Source: Maratus speciosus
Lineage: Eukaryota > Arthropoda > Arachnida > Araneae > Salticidae
Length of the DNA: 64,000 bases
Assembly (NCBI GenBank): GCA_963932465.1
Contig: OZ010795.1
Coordinates: 470,694,806 to 470,758,805, forward strand
Direction: 5' to 3'
The notes beneath the pieces were generated by a model. The model was not told the DNA's origin, made no database searches, and saw only the letters and a list, made by a program, of their open reading frames with translations. Numbering within the stretch: position 1 is the stretch's first letter; every line of letters starts with the position of its first letter. A program made the translations under genes and the position numbers. Shown piece by piece: positions 11,936 to 23,120 of the stretch.

Positions 11936-12569
11936 TTGCATAGACACTACACAAAAGATTTCATCAGTAGTACCGAGAATGACTATGAATTACTTAAAGA
12001 TGTTTTTTAATTTGATTTATGCATTTTCAAGCTCAACTACTTTTAGTATAGATGTTTGACCCATAGCCGGTCGCAGACATTTAGCCGACAACCAAATAGC
12101 CTTCAAGACATTTAGCAGATTGCAGTTAGCTGAGACGTGCATTTAGCCGATACGTACATATAGCCGACAACACAATTAGCTGAAATTTACATACAGCATA
12201 CAGGACAATTGATCGAAACGGACATATAGTAATAATTTTAGCAATACAGACAATTGACTGACAGGCAACTGGCCGAACGTGGCAATTAGCCGGGAGGACA
12301 TTTAGCCGAAAAGGCGATTAACCGACAGGACATTTAGCTGATAGTATAATTAGCCGGTAGTTTTCTAACATTTTTCGACACCCCTCATGAGATACATCGC
12401 ATTGGAGCCCTTTGATCACTCTTTCATATTATGTACCTCCCGTTCCCCCTCCCCCAATTTGTATCACCGGGAGCATTTTTCTGACTTATCCGACATCCCT
12501 CAAGTGATATATCATTGGACTGGGCAGCCCTTTGATCACTCTTTCATATTATGCACCTCCCGCTAGGTT

Positions 12570-13291
12570 ACAGTTAATTTGCAGTTTGGTTACAATTGCG
12601 ATTAGTTACTCTTAGATTACGGTTAGGTTATAATTAAGTTACGTTTAGGTGATAATTAGATTACACTTAAGTTACAGCTTGGTCATGGTAAAGTTATGTT
12701 ACAGTTACATAACATTTAGCATATGATTAGGTTATAACTAGGTAAACGTTATTTACAGTTAGATTATGGTTAAGTCCCAGTTAGGTTACATTTAGGCTAC
12801 AATTAGGTTACTGTTAGGTTTTAGTTTGGTTACGGTTACTTCATAATTAGGTTACACTTAGGTTACGTTTAGATTATGGTTAGGTAACTGTTCGGTTATA
12901 ACTAGGTTACGTTTAGGTGATAATTAGATTACGCTTAGGTTACAGCTTGGTCATGGTAAAGTTATGTTACAGTTACATTACAGTTAGCATACGATTAGGT
13001 TATAACTAGGTAAACGTTAGTTACAGTTAGATTACGGTTACGTCCCAGTTAGGTTACATTTAGGCTACAATTAGGTTACTGTTAGGTTTCAGTTAGGTTA
13101 CATTTAGGCTACAATTAGGTTACTGTTAGGTTTCAGTTAGATTACGGTTATCTTACACTTAGGTTACGTTTAGGTTACAGATAGATTATAGTTACGTTAC
13201 AGTTTGGTATTGGTTACGTTACAGTTACGCTACAGTTAGTTTATGCTTAGGTTATAATTAGGTTAAGATCAGGTTACAGTTACGTTACAGT
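12570..13291 (+). repeat. 11-bp minisatellite TTAGGTTACAG with 268-bp higher order
   Basis: The unit TTAGGTTACAG repeats about 65 times with substitutions (TTAGGTTACAT, TTAGGCTACAA, TTAGGTTACTG and so on). A 268-bp higher-order period is visible: blocks from 12626, 12675 and 12741 reappear at 12894, 12943 and 13009. The unit contains TTAGG, the ancestral arthropod telomere pentamer, but the array is not a pentamer array. Confidence 0.9.
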
Positions 13292-13445
13292 TAAGTCGGA
13301 TGAATATCCTGTCGGATGAATGTCCATGTCGAATAATTGTCCTCTGTTGGCTAACTGTCTTGTCGGCTAACAGTCGCTGTCGGCTAAACATCCTGTCGTC
13401 TAATTGCTGTCTGCTAAATGTCCCGTCGGCTAAGTGACATTGTAG
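13292..13445 (+). repeat. GTCGGCTAAATGTC-type minisatellite
   Basis: About nine degenerate 15-17 bp units (GTCGGATGAATGTCC, TGTCGGCTAACAGTCGC, GTCGGCTAAGTGAC), the same units as at 11820-11910 and, in inverse, at 12060-12360. Confidence 0.75.
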
Positions 13446-13700
13446 CATATAAATAAATAGGGATATGACAAAAAACTGGATACATGGCCGTCCATGGATA
13501 GCAATTCTTAAGCTAATGTTAGCCTTAGAAGTGTGATATCAGTAATTTTCAGCGTATTTATTTCTGAATTAAATTTCAGCTCAGTATGTGGCGTGTATAA
13601 AAATTTATAAGGAACATACAGAGCTTCACAAAACAATTGAAGTACGTTTCCGTCTATTGTTAGGAATTAATAAATGTGTATATTCAAATGTGTTATGTGT
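13446..13700 (+). repeat. Array gamma remnant
   Basis: It aligns with 9262-9510: AAAAACTGGATACATGG, AGTGTGATTTCAGTAATTTT (13530 region), GCGTGTATAAAAAT and ACGTTTCCGTCTATT are shared. Confidence 0.7.
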
Positions 13701-13837
13701 TTTTCTAACTGAACTAAAAATGTAGGAAAGGGTTCATAATCCATACTTGACACATGGTTTTCCTTTCTTGTTTTATTTATTTTCAATAATTCATCTTCTT
13801 ATGTTTTTGTATTTCTCAGTTGCAATAATCATGATTT

Positions 13838-13965
13838 ATAGGGTTCCGTACTTAAAAAGTAAAAACGGAATCATTATAAGATCACTCCTGTGTCTGTCTG
13901 TCACAGCCATTTTACTCGTAAACTACGGAACGTGGGAAGTTCAAATTGGGAGATGTAATAAAGAC
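13838..13965 (+). repeat. Dispersed GGTTCCGTA / TGTCTGTCTGTC repeat
   Basis: It contains GGGTTCCGTACTTAAAAAG, AAAAACGGAATCATTATAAG and CTGTGTCTGTCTGTCACAG. From memory, very similar phrases are common in dispersed repeats of Lepidoptera and other arthropods. I cannot name the family with confidence. Confidence 0.4.
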
Positions 13966-14472
13966 TATTGACCCACATATTTACAGATTATTAAACATTC
14001 ACAAATATATGTGGGAAAAACGTAGAGGGGATAATTAGGTTATTTAAAGAAGAAATATACTTTCTTTGTGTATCGTTTGGGGTATCGGTTAAAAGATTCC
14101 GTAACGCATAACTCAAAAATACATTTCTTTTAATTTTAGATATTATATTTTCAGAGATATCGTCGAAAATGTAGTGCAAAAATGTGCCCCCCCCCCCCCC
14201 CCATCTATTTTCAAATCTACTGAAACTAAAATTATGAAAAAAATTAGAGGTAGTAGAGGTTAATTTAATACTCGCAGGAAAATTATAGCGATTGCCCTAG
14301 GTGGCATAGTTTTTCATAAAATCGCATTTTTCTGTTACATACAGATTTCTATTTGCGGGCATTCAGCAAAGGTATCGAAGAGCGCTAAAGGTACCTATCG
14401 TATCAAAAGTATAAAAGAATTGTTTATAATGATTTTCGGAAAAAAATCGTCAGTAATTCGCCGAGATATTAA

Positions 14473-14685
14473 GACTCCTGTCCCTGCCGGCGAAGACACT
14501 AACGAGGTAATGCTAATCCGATGGGGAGGAAAAAGTAAAGAAAGGTGCGATGTAGAGACGGATCTCGGCTATATAATGCCAAAAAAAATTTTTAAATATC
14601 GAAATACAAAATAGATATTAGAAAAATCCTTCCCTATACGATTAGCATTAGCTCGCGATTGTCTTCGCTGGCAGGGGCAGGAGCC
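14473..14685. mobile_element. 213-bp TTAA MITE
   Basis: The arms GACTCCTGTCCCTGCCGGCG...CTAATGCTAATCCG (left) and CATTAGC...CGCTGGCAGGGGCAGGAGCC (right) pair imperfectly over about 45-50 bp. TTAA flanks both sides (14469-14472 and 14686-14689). Noncoding; the 64-codon frame here is incidental. Confidence 0.75.
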
Positions 14686-14699
14686 TTAACCCTTAAAGA

Positions 14700-15450
14700 C
14701 ACGGTTGGTTTGGACATACATAATGGCAGAGGCGGCGTACTCTATATACCATCGGTTTTTAAATACTAGATAACAACTTTTAATGATATATATGTGTAAT
14801 GCAATACCCAGTAGCAGCATAAAAGCAGTAAACGTCAAATTGTTAAAAACAGACCAATTTAATTATAATTAATCGCATAAATACTATGGGATTCGCGACT
14901 AGTTTGCGTTGAGTGGATCTCTCAATACGCCTCCCGTGTCTTTAAATGATAATTAAAGACCTATTTGAAAAAACGCGGCACGGACAAAGTCGAGTTGCAC
15001 CTTTGCGACCTCCTTTCGAAGCGCGCGTAGTACAACGCCAAGTTTAAACTTTGAACAAGGATTTTATTTCATCTACACTGTAAAAAGAAAAATATTTCTA
15101 TGTTGAATTTAGTTTTATGAAATGCCAAATGAAATTTAAATATGCAGTACTTTTATTGTTAGTACCAAATTAAGTTCACCATATGCAGATTAAGATACGT
15201 TTAAAAAAAGAATTATACAAAATAGCAATATTTAATTTCATTTCGGCTTCATATCTCTTTGAACCTTTGTGGTATACTCAATCATACTTTTCTAATATAT
15301 ACAGCTATACCCAACTCTACGTTGTATAGGTTTTTACAAAGTTTCATTATTCTTTTAAATAATACAGTTAATAATTCATATATTTATTGTACGGAACTCT
15401 CTGAGCGCGAGTAATACTCGTACTTGACCGTTTATTTTATATACAAGCTA
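14700..15450. other. No gene seen
   Basis: AT-rich single-copy-looking sequence. A slightly GC-richer patch at 14880-15040 has no recognised feature. Confidence 0.5.
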
Positions 15451-15452
15451 TA

Positions 15453-15670
15453 TGCATTGGTCTGCCAAGTCGTATCTTGGTGGAAACCATCTGCAGAACA
15501 TCAATTTAGTGGTTGATCCGCAGGTTTACCATTGTGTTTTCATGCACCCAAACTTCAATATTTTCATACATTTGGGTGCTGCAAAATACAATGATAAACC
15601 AATCGATCAAAAACTAAACTCCGGTGTGCAGGTGTTTTCTATCAAGATATGACTTAGCAGACCATTTGCA
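15453..15670. mobile_element. 218-bp MITE
   Basis: Inverted ends: TGCATTGGTCTGCCAAGTCG at left, TGACTTAGCAGACCATTTGCA-like at right, with pairing extended by TATCTTGGTGGAAACCA against its decayed complement. No clear target duplication. Confidence 0.65.
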
Positions 15671-15910
15671 TTTTAATATGCTAATTGAGTTCTATCTAAA
15701 CCTAAAATTTCAGCCTTCAACTTGATGAGCTGATGGTCTGTGCAATTGCCACCCGTCGAACAAATCCCTTCCTGTGAAATCTTGTATCACTCTTTAGGAA
15801 TCTGTGGACAGGCACAAAAACATCCTATCTGTGTTTTTATACCTAGATTGTGTATAAAAACCTTTTTAATTCATTACTCTGAATTTGGAGATTTTTGTAA
15901 CAAATACAGC

Positions 15911-15914
<4 letters not shown>

Positions 15915-15946
<32 letters not shown>
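15915..15946. repeat. Poly-T tract
   Basis: Thirty-two consecutive T. Confidence 0.95.
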
Positions 15947-15950
<4 letters not shown>

Positions 15951-16332
15951 TTGTTTGAGAAAGACTTTGTTTTTATTTTCTCTGAAAACTGCTTGGATTT
16001 TTTATTACATTGATATGCAATTCTGATAATGAATTTCATAGAACTCCATTTCAAAGCAATATTTCGAATTTCTTCCAATTTTACCAAAGCATTCTTTTTC
16101 TTTATCAGAAATCAGTGAAAATAAATTTATTTTTCTGCATCTTTATCTTTAGACTAAGTTACAATTTTATTTTCCCCGCATTGCTGATAGAGATTTTTTT
16201 TTTTACCTTGTCAGTTGAAAGCTCACAGTCAAATATCTCCAGAGATTCTCCATCTTCTTCCTCTACTTCCCAGTTAATAATCAGGAGGAGTTGCCGTAAT
16301 ATCCTTTACCAATCTGTGTCCTATATCGGAAT

Positions 16333-16566
16333 TTGGTAAATTAGCAGTGCTTTTAGTTTATAGTCTTTACTTGACCTTACCGATCATAACAGTGTTAAGC
16401 TATCATTCGTTGTTGCTAAGAAACTGTTTTTACTAGTTTATAAATTAGCTTGGTAAATTATCACTGGTTTTACTTTGCAGCCTCTACTTGAACTTGCCGA
16501 TCAAGACAATGGTAAGCTGCCATTCATTGGTGCCCAGAAGATGTTTTTATCAGTTTGTTAAAAATG
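16333..16566 (+). repeat. 117-bp tandem duplication
   Basis: Two diverged copies start with TTGGTAAATTA at 16333 and 16450. Both contain CTTGAMCTTRCCGATCA, AAGCT(A/G)(T/C)CATTC(G/A)TTG and TTTTTA(C/T)(T/C)AGTTT. Confidence 0.75.
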
Positions 16567-18289
16567 TCCTACTGACATTTTCTACTTATATAACGCAGAC
16601 TTTCACAGTGATAGACTTGTTGATGACGGTATTATCCTTCTCCTATAATTCTTGAAAAGCTAATAACAAATTTACTAATTGTTGCTTTGTGAGCCTTAAT
16701 TTCCTCTCTGATCATTTTATAAAATTGTGTGATTGAATAACGAATTGTAGTAAACGAAAGAATGTGCCATTACAATACAACATGAAATAAAAATGTTAAC
16801 TAACGCAATCTTTAACAGGATACCAATGTAAATTGAAAGTAAAGATCGAGTGTTATTAAAATTCATAGTAAAAGACCAGAGAAGAATCTATTACCAAATT
16901 CCAATTTTTGGGACGGATGCAAAAGTTTGTCGCATATTGTTGATGGAAATTAAAGAAAATGTATTTCGTGTAAATTTCAATTCCTAGCAGTTACATAATT
17001 AGCGCTCATCTGGCTAAAGAATCGATGTATTTTCTCAAATCTTCCAAAAAATAAAATATCTTATCCTCAAAATGTTTTGAAGTGATCTAAATAAACGGTC
17101 ATACGACGATGCAAGTTTTGGAGAATGGTTCTTGGATTGAAGCATTTCATCTCAATTATAACAGTTTGTGTCTGAAGTGGGCTAGATACATGTGGTCTAG
17201 CAGTCTTGTTGGAAAACAGTGCCTAATTGTTGATTGTTTGAAGCTGCTTCTAGCGGATTGCTTGATTTAATTTACTTAATTATAAACAGTATTTCTGCAA
17301 ATTAATGCTGTATTTTCTACGTAACATCTATTAATAAACAATTTTCTTGTCTCACTGAATGCGAAGAAAAATCTTCTGTAGGTAGGAACTGACTTTTGCT
17401 TTGATTAAAAGGCCTCTTCGATGTAGTCATCAATGTAGTCTAAATAATTATTAACATTGCTACTATTCCTTATATTCCATGAATTTCGAAAATAATCTGA
17501 AAATAAAAACTATGCGTAAATCTGGTTTTTGAATAATGTAGAATAACGTTGTTTTAAAAATATCGACATGTTTTGTAGAAACTGAGTCAGGCTAAAGTTT
17601 TAGCTTCATAAAACGTAATTTTTTTTTTTTTTTTTTTTTTTTTTACTGCTAATTGTACTGTCAAGTTCCAGGAACAAGAAATTTCCCTCCGAGGAGACCT
17701 CTACTTTCAAATATTTAGCCAACAAAGACTTATAAACTGATACAATCAATTATGACTCGTATTCAATCATAGAGGCTTGCTTATAGAAAAAGTTTCAGGC
17801 CGAAATGTGCTGGATCGAACCGTAGCTTCCGATTTCACGAGGATGAAGTAGGCATACTTCTATTACAAATTTTTTAATTTTTTTTATCCTATTTAATAAC
17901 TTCAGTTAATTAAGACAATAATAACATTTTAAAATAAGTGGTAGAAATTTGTCTGATTTGCCTCCATTAGAACATCGCTTATAGATCGAATTTGGCAAAT
18001 TCAAAAGTGGAGATTTTATTATGATTTTATCACATATATATACTTTGCAATGAAATGCTAATTTGGGTGGACTTTCTGCTGAAAATTCCTCCATGAAAAC
18101 ACTTCATTTATTAACATAATCAAATTAAACCTCGTGAAATTGGTCTCCTTCTTCACGCCCCCCCCCCCCCCCTCCTTTCTTTATCATTTTATGAGTTTCT
18201 CCATCTTCACTGTTCGATTTTTTTTTTCAAAAGAAGGTAGTGCGGATGGCCCACTGCCTTTAGTAATGTGGACTATGGTGATTTCAAGT
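16567..18289. other. No gene seen
   Basis: AT-rich sequence with a poly-T tract (17619-17643) and a poly-C tract near 18160. No RNA gene or coding homology found. Confidence 0.5.
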
Positions 18290-18976
18290 TAAGTTAGAAA
18301 ACTTAACCAATCTTCTGATTTTCATCAACGTCTTATAACGGTGGATTAAACATGAATTCGCCATTATTCACCAGAGATGAAACAGCAATCTAAACAATGT
18401 GAAAGAGCAGCTGAAATTGCGCCAAAGAAAGTGAAAACGGTTCCATCTGCTGGAAAAGCCATGGATACGGTTTTCGGGAATTCACAAAGTGTGGTGATCA
18501 TAGAGCACCGGCAAAAAAGTAGAATCGTCACCGGACAGTGTTATGCATTTCTACGGGACCAATTAAAGAGTGCTTATTCCGACAAAACGTCTATACCTGA
18601 GCAACAAATACGTGTTCTTTCACCACAGCAGTGCTATTGCACACATGCTTGTAGTTTTCGCTACGAAAGTCAATGACCTACGCTCTGTAGTGCTTCCACA
18701 TGCACCGGATTTTGCTCCCAGCGATTATTTCCTTTTCCCAAGCCTGAAGAAATGGCTCGGTAGTCGGAAATTCACTTCAAAATATGGGGTTAAAGCAGAG
18801 ACCACCACTTGATTTCCAAAGTTAGATAAGGCATATTATGCTAAAGATAATAAAAAGTCGGAAACTCGTTGGTTTAATTTTTTTAAGTTGTAAGGAACTA
18901 CGTTAAAAAAATTAAATATTGTCAAATTTTTTTCATTTTCTTTGTCGGGCGAATAACCTTTCGAAACACACTCGTA
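18290..18976 (+). pseudogene. Mariner-type transposase relic, 5' truncated and inactive
   Basis: The translation is recognisably a mariner (Tc1/mariner, DD34D) transposase. A VD-x-T-x-I segment at 18341-18358 matches the usual first catalytic aspartate region, but the E and W codons next to it are stops (TAA 18347, TGA 18353). It continues in frame from 18377 with KQQSKQ, APKKVKTVPSAGKAM and TVF. A frameshift near 18600 moves homology to the +3-offset frame (from 18570), which has the expected FHH...AH, LPHAPDFAPSDYFLFPSLKKW and KRF-like blocks. The second catalytic aspartate (expected HDNA) is replaced by serine near 18627; the third (GAT 18723-18725, APSDYF) is kept. C-terminal similarity (LDKAYY) runs past another stop (TGA 18810) to about 18890. 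A GTCGGGCGAATAACCTTTCG block at about 18942 may be the 3' terminal repeat. No 5' repeat was found, so the left part is lost. Confidence 0.88.
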
Positions 18977-18989
18977 TCGATATCAAATT

Positions 18990-19400
18990 TTATTTTCCCT
19001 CCAAAAAAAAAAAAAAAAAAGGCGGAGTTCAAGAAAAATGCGGGTCCTAGTTGTAATTAAAATTCGACCCCCTCATGCTGAGAACATGACACTATAAATC
19101 TTGGTAAGGCGGAAACATAAACAATAGGTGCTAAATACCTTTTTAGATGGGTTTTTTGCGTCTTTGCAGATACAATTGCGGGGTATTTTTAGGGTAATAA
19201 TGAGAATTCCGTTTAAACCAGGGTTTCGTTACAGCTAGGTATCAGAAAATAAATTTGTTAACTAGCAGACATTTATAAAATGTAATATTTTACCATACAG
19301 TCTCCTTATTTTCAGTTTAACATTATTATAGTTAATGATAAATTTTCGCGTTCCCTTTGCGTTACAAAAAATATCTTTAGGTTACCTTTGAGAACACATA
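18990..19400 (+). repeat. Dispersed repeat upstream of palindromic element
   Basis: It shares long stretches with 22084-22365 (AATTAAAATTCGACC, CAGATACAATTG, TTTAAACCAGG) and its right part with 28500-28650 and 27170-27240 (GATAAATTTTCGCG). It seems to be the constant left neighbour of the palindromic family P. Confidence 0.65.
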
Positions 19401-19403
19401 CAA

Positions 19404-19590
19404 CACTGTAGAAAAAAAAAAAGACCAAAATACGGAAATACTACTGGCAATCTAGACGCCAGCACTTAGACCGGAATTTAACGGATTTTTTATGTAATTT
19501 AAAGGGAAAAAGTTCCGTTAAAATACGGAAATAGTACTATCGTCTAGATTGCCAGTAGTATTTCCGTAATTTAATCCTTTTTTTACAGTG
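19404..19590. mobile_element. 187-bp MITE with CACTGTA ends
   Basis: The arms run CACTGTAG(A)n...ATACGGAAATACTACTGGCA and continue to CTAGACG, perfectly inverted on the right as CGTCTAG...TACGG-type sequence ending TACAGTG. The two related loci at about 27235 and 28655 read straight from GAGAACCCAC to ACGGGAAAAA without it, giving empty-site evidence for insertion. Confidence 0.85.
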
Positions 19591-20030
19591 TAGTGACGGG
19601 AAAAAAATGTAAGCGCTAATGTTAAGTCTATGGGAGCGTTATTTTCAAATATCTCGCGTCCTTTTTAATATTTTAAAATGATTTTTTTTTTTTTTTTTTG
19701 CATAGGATAGCTGAGAACGATCTACAACCGGTCTGTTTTTTAATTTTTCGGTTTTGGTTAGAGATATTAAAAAAAAAATTACTTATACTTTCGGCACTGG
19801 TGGAATCGGTTCTGAAATTGAAACTATCATAATAAAAGAAAACTGAAACTAAAATCGAAAAAGTAAAACCTAGCCTGGTTGTTGATCGCCCCCAGCTATC
19901 CTATGCAAAAAAAAAAAAAAATCATTCAAAAATATTAAAATCAAAGCCAGAAAATTGAAAATAACGTCCCCATAGACTTAAAATTAGCATTTTCATTTCT
20001 TCCCGTGTCTGAAGTGGGCTCTTGGAAAAA
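19591..20030. mobile_element. Palindromic foldback element, family P copy A
   Basis: The left arm (ACGGGAAAAAAATGTAAGCG, CTATGGGAGCGTTATTTTCA, GCATAGGATAGCTGAGAACG, TCTACAACCGG, TTTCGGTTTTGGTTAGAGAT) is met by its complement on the right (AATCGAAAAAGTAAAACC, CCAGCTATCCTATGC, CCCCATAGACTTAAAATTAG, CTTCCCGTGTCTGAAGTGGG). Arms are about 200 bp with a short AT-rich middle. Noncoding. At least seven full or half copies occur in this window (B-G below). Confidence 0.8.
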
Positions 20031-20269
20031 ATATGTTACGCAGGACAAATTTCGCATTTTCTTAGACTTTTAAAGGTATACTGTACCCATAAAAATGACA
20101 AATATTAAAAATAATAAATATTAATATATTTTTTTAAAGTTTCGAACAAATTGATCAACTCTTTTAAAGTTAACAATCTTTAAAACTTACAAATTTTAAG
20201 TTCTTGTTAAATCTTAGTAAATTTAAATTGTTCAAAATTAGGAAAAATTAAAATAATGAAATCATCAAT

Positions 20270-20560
20270 GTTCTTAGGCATGTTTTAACGGCATGAAAAA
20301 TATGCTAAAAATTAATATAATAAGAAAATGAGTAATACAGATGAAAATCAACTTTCAGGAATTTCTACCAATTAACGGAAGTGTATTTGCATTCTTTTGT
20401 ACAGCCCTTACATTAGCAACAAGATTTTATACACGTCACATGTTAAGATAAAATTTATTCCAGTATAAACATGCTTAAACTACTTAAATCACACTTCCAG
20501 AAATTATGATCCATAGGCGTGCATGCATACAATTCTCTGGATAGCCTTGTATATTATTAT
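20270..20560 (-). repeat. Array gamma unit(s)
   Basis: Nearly the same as 21050-21330 (TTCTACCAATTAACGG, TTTTGTACAGCCCTT, CGTGCATGCATACAATTCT), with in-frame stops, showing that the open frame at 21056-21361 is not maintained. Confidence 0.65.
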
Positions 20561-20569
20561 ATTTAGTTT

Positions 20570-20800
20570 TTTCTTTCGGAACCGGTTGGAATCCATTCTG
20601 AAGTCGAAACTACCCTAATATTAAAAAAAACTAAAACTAAAATCGAAAAAGTAAAAACTAGCCTGGTTGTAGATCGTCCTCAGCTATCCAATGCAAAAAT
20701 CTATTAAAATAAAGCGAGAAATTTGAAATTAACGCCCCCATAGACTTAAAATTAGCTTTTTTATTTCTTCCCGTGTCTGAAGTGGGCCCTTAAAGAAAGA
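20570..20800. mobile_element. Family P copy B (right half only)
   Basis: Has GGAACCGGTTGGAATCC, AAATCGAAAAAGTAAAAACT, CTCAGCTATCCAATGC, CCCCATAGACTTAAAATTAG and CTTCCCGTGTCTGAAGTGGG, but no left arm before it. Confidence 0.7.
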
Positions 20801-21049
20801 TGTGTAATACAGGACAAATTTCGCATTTTCTGCGGCTGTTAAAGTTGTACTTTTTCGTTAAAAATAACAAATATTAAAAGTAATAAATATTAACAATATT
20901 CCTTTAAAGTTGATCAAAACTTTCAAAGTAAACATTCTTTAATACTTACTAGCTTTAAGTTTTTGTTAAATCTTAGTAAATTTAAATTGTTCAAATTATT
21001 GAAAAATTAAAATGATAAAGTCATCAATGGATATTCTTGGGCTTGTTTT

Positions 21050-22083
21050 AACGGCATGAAAAAAATGATAAAATTTAATATAATAAGAAAACGATTAATG
21101 CAGATGAAAGTAAACTTTCAGCAATTTCTACCAATAACCGGCAGTATATTTGCATTATTTTGTACAGCCCTTGCATTCGAACAAGTTTATATACACGCAA
21201 CATGTGAAGATCAAAATTATTGCAGTATAAATATGCTTAAAACAACTGAAATCGTACTTCCAGAAATTATCATTCATAGGCGCGCGCATGCATCCAATTC
21301 TTTGAATAGCCTTGTATATTATTATATTTATATTTTACAAACAATTTCTAATTATAGTTGAACTTGAAAATGTAGAATTTAATTAAAAAAAATTAGCAAT
21401 TCACTCTCATTCTCAGCAATTCTTCCTAGTTCTTTTGCGTAGCCCTATACACGGTCTATAGAAATCATATATATAATCAAGTATTAAAACGGATATCATA
21501 GGTGAAAACTCATTTTTAGCAATCAACTCTAATAGAGAATACTTCGTATACAGTATTGTGTCCAGCAACTTTTATATGCCCCTGTAAATGAAATAAAATG
21601 TGATTCACATCATATTCTAATGTAAGCATCTTGTAGTAAACGTCAGTAATGTATATGAATTCCATCTTGTTTGAAATCGTGAAACATAACTAAAACACAC
21701 TTTGCAAGCAGTATTTTCTGTAATAAAACTGAACTCATTTCTCTGACCCTGTGAATGAATGATAAATGCTTTTCAACCCCTTCAGAAAGCATATTTTACT
21801 GCGCATCATAAATTCATATCAATTTTATTATGTTGTAACAGAGAAACGTTATTAAAATACGCCGCAAACGTTTTTTCTTAATAGGCCATAATATAAAGAA
21901 ATATACTTTTAATTCCCCTGTACACGTACCGAAATCACCCACTCGTGGACAGCCAACCTTTCCGCATAGGAGCTGTGCACTTAAAATAAGGTGCATAATT
22001 TTTATGTTAAAATTGTTTTACATCATTAAAGTACACCGCAAATTATTTTTCCCATATAGGCCATAATATAAAAGAATACGCGC
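21050..22083 (-). repeat. Array gamma, second block (reverse of 8460-9780)
   Basis: AATTCTTTTGYGYAGCCCT-type motifs recur at about 21169, 21293, 21432, 21574, 21745, 21905 and 22065, 124-171 bp apart. Long colinear matches with 27690-28450 include AAAATGTGATTCACATCATA and AACATAACTAAAACACACTT. Confidence 0.7.
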
Positions 22084-22365
22084 GATCTGATAGTAATTAA
22101 AATTCGACCCCTCATGCTAAAAACGTGACGCTATAAAACCTGGTAGGACGGAAAAAAAACAATGAGTGCGAAATACCGTTTTAGGTGGGTTGTATCCGTC
22201 TTAGCAGATACAATTGTAAAATATTTTTAGGGGAACCATGAAAATATTCAATTTAAACCAGGATTGCGTTACAGTTACGTATTGCAAAATAAATTTGTCA
22301 GCTGACAGACTTTTATAAAATGCTATATTTTACCTTACAGTCTCATTATTTAGTTTTACATTATT
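22084..22365 (+). repeat. Second copy of the family P left neighbour
   Basis: Colinear with 18990-19330. It is cut at ACATTATTA by the element at 22366 and continues after it at about 27167 with GATAAATTTTCGCG. Confidence 0.7.
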
Positions 22366-22916
22366 ACTAGGGGGCTCTGCCCCCTGCAAGTTACGCTCGC
22401 CAACCCCCGTTCAGACACTGCAGAATCTAAAAACACGCTAATCTGATGGGTTTACAAATATAAGAGAAGATTGAATTATACTGAAAAAAGCTGTGCAGAT
22501 CTCACTGTAAATGGGTTTCCATTCAATTCCATTTGATTGCAAATATGTAAGGCCGAATCAGTTGCTGTTAAGACATCCAATGGTTATTTTCGTTTTTGAT
22601 TAAAGAGGATCAGTTAAACATTTGAAAAATAGCTGAAATAAAATGAATTAAGTATACAGAGTCTTTGTCTCCCGGTATTTTAAAACAATCTCTATAACAA
22701 TAGCCTAAGTCATGTGACTATCATCAACAGTTTCGGGCGGGCCATTTCGCTTTTTATACTCTAGGTGCCATTTTGGTACTTTAATGTTAGCCATGCACAG
22801 GTGATAAGTCGCCAAATATTATTTTATCGCCATCGTTTCATCTATATTATAATAGTTCAAGTCAACAACTGTCATAAACAAATACGGTCTGATCCCTTCG
22901 CCTTTCATATGAAACT

Positions 22917-23120
22917 TTGGCACAGATGTCATATAGGATATTGGCGCGATTTTTTTCCGACGCCAATTTGGGAAACGCATCAACAGCATAAAAAACAACA
23001 TACGGCTTGCCATATCAAGCAAAATAACAATACTTTGGCGCCAGTACCCGTTGCGTATATGCCATTGGCGTCAGAAAATAAATCGCGCCAATATGGGTCC
23101 GTATATAACATCTGTACAAA
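22917..23120. mobile_element. MITE family M3 copy 1 (CACAGATGTCATATA ends)
   Basis: Arms of about 50 bp: TTTGGCACAGATGTCATATA then TTGGCGCGATTTTTTTCCGA at left, mirrored by CGCGCCAATATGGGTCCG and TATATAACATCTGTACAAA at right. Rich in GGCGCC/CGCCAA. Related copies: 32761-33068 and parts near 23879. Confidence 0.75.

Larger units (their letters stand above)
12058..13445. mobile_element. 1.4-kb insertion built of minisatellites
   Basis: Gamma-like sequence ends at about 12057 and resumes at about 13445, so the block between looks inserted. It holds reverse-oriented 'TTTAGCCGA' units (12060-12360), a reverse copy of the 206-bp element (12228-12430), a second copy of its end (12480-12555, CCCTTTGATCACTCTTTCAT), an 11-bp minisatellite (12570-13291), and forward 'GTCGGCTAA' units (13292-13445). 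Its termini are not exactly defined. Confidence 0.5.

Noticed and set aside
21056..21361. 101-codon frame similar to the frame at 9247-9522
   Set aside because: Similarity is at DNA level between gamma repeats. A third copy (20290-20560) has stops in the same frame, and there is no gene context.
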